This document shows, piece by piece, positions 62,939 to 64,000 of a stretch of 64,000 nt of DNA. The stretch is from Promicromonospora sp. AC04 (GTDB lineage: Bacteria > Actinomycetota > Actinomycetes > Actinomycetales > Cellulomonadaceae), in the NCBI RefSeq assembly GCF_003058225.1, contig NZ_QBUG01000002.1, positions 743,774-807,773 of the forward strand, given 5' to 3'. Both the position numbers and the translations under genes were made by a program. Each line of letters starts with the position of its first letter. Within the stretch, counting starts at the first letter, position 1. The notes under the pieces are model-generated. The model saw only the letters and a program-made list of their open reading frames with translations, was not told the origin of the DNA and searched no databases.

Positions 62939-62998
62939 ATGACCAGCAATCTCGACCACACCATCCGCAGCGTCGAACGAGAAGAGGAGCACCGATGA
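62939..62998 (+). CDS. 19-residue leader peptide candidate before the ABC exporter ATPase
   Basis: ATG 62939 has CGGAGGAGAAG upstream. The peptide MTSNLDHTIRSVEREEEHR ends with a TGA that overlaps the ATG of the ATPase gene (62995-62998). It may serve to couple translation of the next gene. GAGAAGAGGAG inside it is also the ribosome site of that gene, so the peptide could simply be a by-product. Confidence 0.45.
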   Translation: MTSNLDHTIRSVEREEEHR

Positions 62999-63831
62999 CC
63001 GCCAACCAGGTCCGGGAGCCTGCGATCCACGTGCAGGGCCTGGAGAAGTCGTACAAGGAGCTGCACGTCCTGCGGGGCGTGGAGTTCGACGTGGCGCGGG
63101 GCAGCATCTTCGCGCTGCTCGGCTCCAACGGGGCCGGCAAGACCACCGTCGTGAAGATCCTGTCCACCCTGCTCAAGGCAGATGGAGGCACGGCGAGCGT
63201 CCATGGCTTCGACGTCGCCACGCAGGCTGGCGACGTGCGCGAGTCGATCAGCCTTACCGGGCAGTTCGCGGCCGTCGACGAGGTCCTCTCCGGACGGGAG
63301 AACCTGGTCCTGGTCGCCCGGCTCCGGCACCTGAAGGACCCCGGCCAGATCGCTGACGACCTGCTCGCCCGGTTCTCGCTGACCGACGCCGGCGGGCGCA
63401 AGGCCGCCACCTACTCCGGCGGCATGCGCCGTCGCCTGGACATCGCGATGAGCCTGATCGGCAACCCGCCGATCATCTTCCTCGACGAGCCCACCACCGG
63501 CCTGGACCCCGAGGCACGCATCGAGGTGTGGCAGGCGGTGCGGGACCTGGCCAAGAACGGCACCACGGTGCTGCTCACCACCCAGTACCTGGACGAGGCC
63601 GAGCAGCTCGCCGACCGGATCGCGATCCTGCACCAGGGCCGGATCATCGTCAACGGCACCCTGGGCGAGCTCAAGGCCCTGCTCCCGCCGGCCAAGGTCG
63701 AGTACGTCGAGAAGCAGCCCACCCTCGAGGACGTCTTTCTCAAGCTCGTCGGCAGCAACAGCAAGAACGACAGCAACACCGGTGCCGACGTCGACGCCGG
63801 CACCGCCCCCTCCGACGGCACGACCAAGTAA
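62995..63831 (+). CDS. ABC transporter ATP-binding protein, DrrA type
   Basis: 278 residues. Walker A LLGSNGAGKTTVVK, signature YSGGMRRRLDIAMSL, Walker B IIFLDEPTTGLDPEAR and the DrrA-like C-terminal region (PAKVEYVEKQPTLEDVFLKL). Such ATPases drive export of drugs or antibiotics, with a DrrB-type permease encoded next. The C-terminal 25 residues are polar low complexity. It is in the operon headed by the RHH regulator. Confidence 0.92.
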   Translation: MTANQVREPAIHVQGLEKSYKELHVLRGVEFDVARGSIFALLGSNGAGKTTVVKILSTLLKADGGTASVHGFDVATQAGDVRESISLTGQFAAVDEVLSGRENLVLVARLRHLKDPGQIADDLLARFSLTDAGGRKAATYSGGMRRRLDIAMSLIGNPPIIFLDEPTTGLDPEARIEVWQAVRDLAKNGTTVLLTTQYLDEAEQLADRIAILHQGRIIVNGTLGELKALLPPAKVEYVEKQPTLEDVFLKLVGSNSKNDSNTGADVDAGTAPSDGTTK

Positions 63832-63842
63832 GGAGTAGATCG

Positions 63843-64000
63843 ATGGCCAAGCACTTCTTCGGCGACACCGCCGTGCTGCTGGGACGATCCCTGACCCACA
63901 TCACCCGCAGTCCCGACACGATCATCACCACCGCGGTGACCCCGATCGCGATGATGCTGCTGTTCGTCTACGTCTTCGGCGGAGCGATCAACACCGGCAC
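63843..64000 (+). CDS. ABC transporter permease, DrrB type (3' end outside the window)
   Basis: Only the first 52 codons are present (MAKHFFGDTAVLLGRSLTHI, then RSPDTIITTAVTPIAMMLL). The short cytoplasmic helix and first membrane segment fit the DrrB/ABC-2 permease start. TAAGGAG lies upstream, 11 bases after the ATPase stop. The rest is outside the window. Confidence 0.85.
   Translation, partial: MAKHFFGDTAVLLGRSLTHITRSPDTIITTAVTPIAMMLLFVYVFGGAINTG

Overview
The window is about 73% GC and shows typical Actinobacteria features: GTG starts, GTGA/ATGA stop-start overlaps, leaderless regulator genes, ECF sigma factors and many LacI-family regulators paired with carbohydrate ABC transporters. 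The mix of genes (discoidin/beta-helix secreted protein, heparinase II/III, rhamnose catabolism, several Gfo/Idh oxidoreductases) suggests a soil or plant-litter saprophyte of the Promicromonosporaceae/Cellulomonadaceae kind. That placement is inference from gene content. I saw no rRNA, tRNA, CRISPR array, insertion sequence or prophage.

Layout. 1-2881: secreted polysaccharide-associated proteins (DUF1996 tail and a discoidin/beta-helix protein). 2950-4548: a UxaA-type sugar-acid dehydratase. 4675-7928: carbohydrate ABC importer, divergent from a LacI regulator fused to a DUF6807/PmoA-like domain (8199-10331) that is coupled to an oxidoreductase. 11558-15878: AEC transporter, oxidoreductase, FabH and SprT-like protein. 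16005-25723: a mixed stretch with a luciferase-like/FAD-oxidase fusion and its MarR regulator, a DUF2000/AraC pair, an ECF sigma/CU044_5270 pair, a P-loop kinase, an orphan glycosyltransferase, a LacI regulator and an F420-type protein. 25842-29130: a three-gene oxidoreductase/DUF993/epimerase operon. 29190-29848: a small toxin-antitoxin-like pair.

29959-40065 is a divergent cluster. The minus arm reads hydroxyacid dehydrogenase, DUF2264, ABC importer, YesL-like protein. The plus arm reads heparinase II/III-like lyase and a DeoR-LacI hybrid regulator. It looks like a complete uptake and breakdown system for an unidentified acidic glycan.

40086-52942 is the L-rhamnose regulon: rhaI-rhaEW-rhaB, the RhaT-P-Q-S ABC importer, mutarotase rhaM and a LacI regulator, with an amino-acid-type permease inside it. 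A shared operator core (TGAAACGGTTCA-like) occurs before rhaI, the importer and rhaM/lacI, and also before the UxaA-type gene about 47 kb away from the regulator. 52949-55277: a serine hydrolase and an alpha/beta hydrolase. 55611-61279: an LplB/LplC/solute-binding-protein operon with a second hydroxyacid dehydrogenase and its LacI regulator, using GGAAAGCGCTTTCC-like operators. 61474 to the end: an autoregulated ribbon-helix-helix/DUF4097/DrrAB-type ABC export operon cut by the window edge.

Overall the window is a carbohydrate-scavenging island. Secreted enzymes would release rhamnose- and uronate-containing fragments, at least four ABC importers would take up oligomers, and separate LacI-type circuits with distinguishable operators would switch each module.
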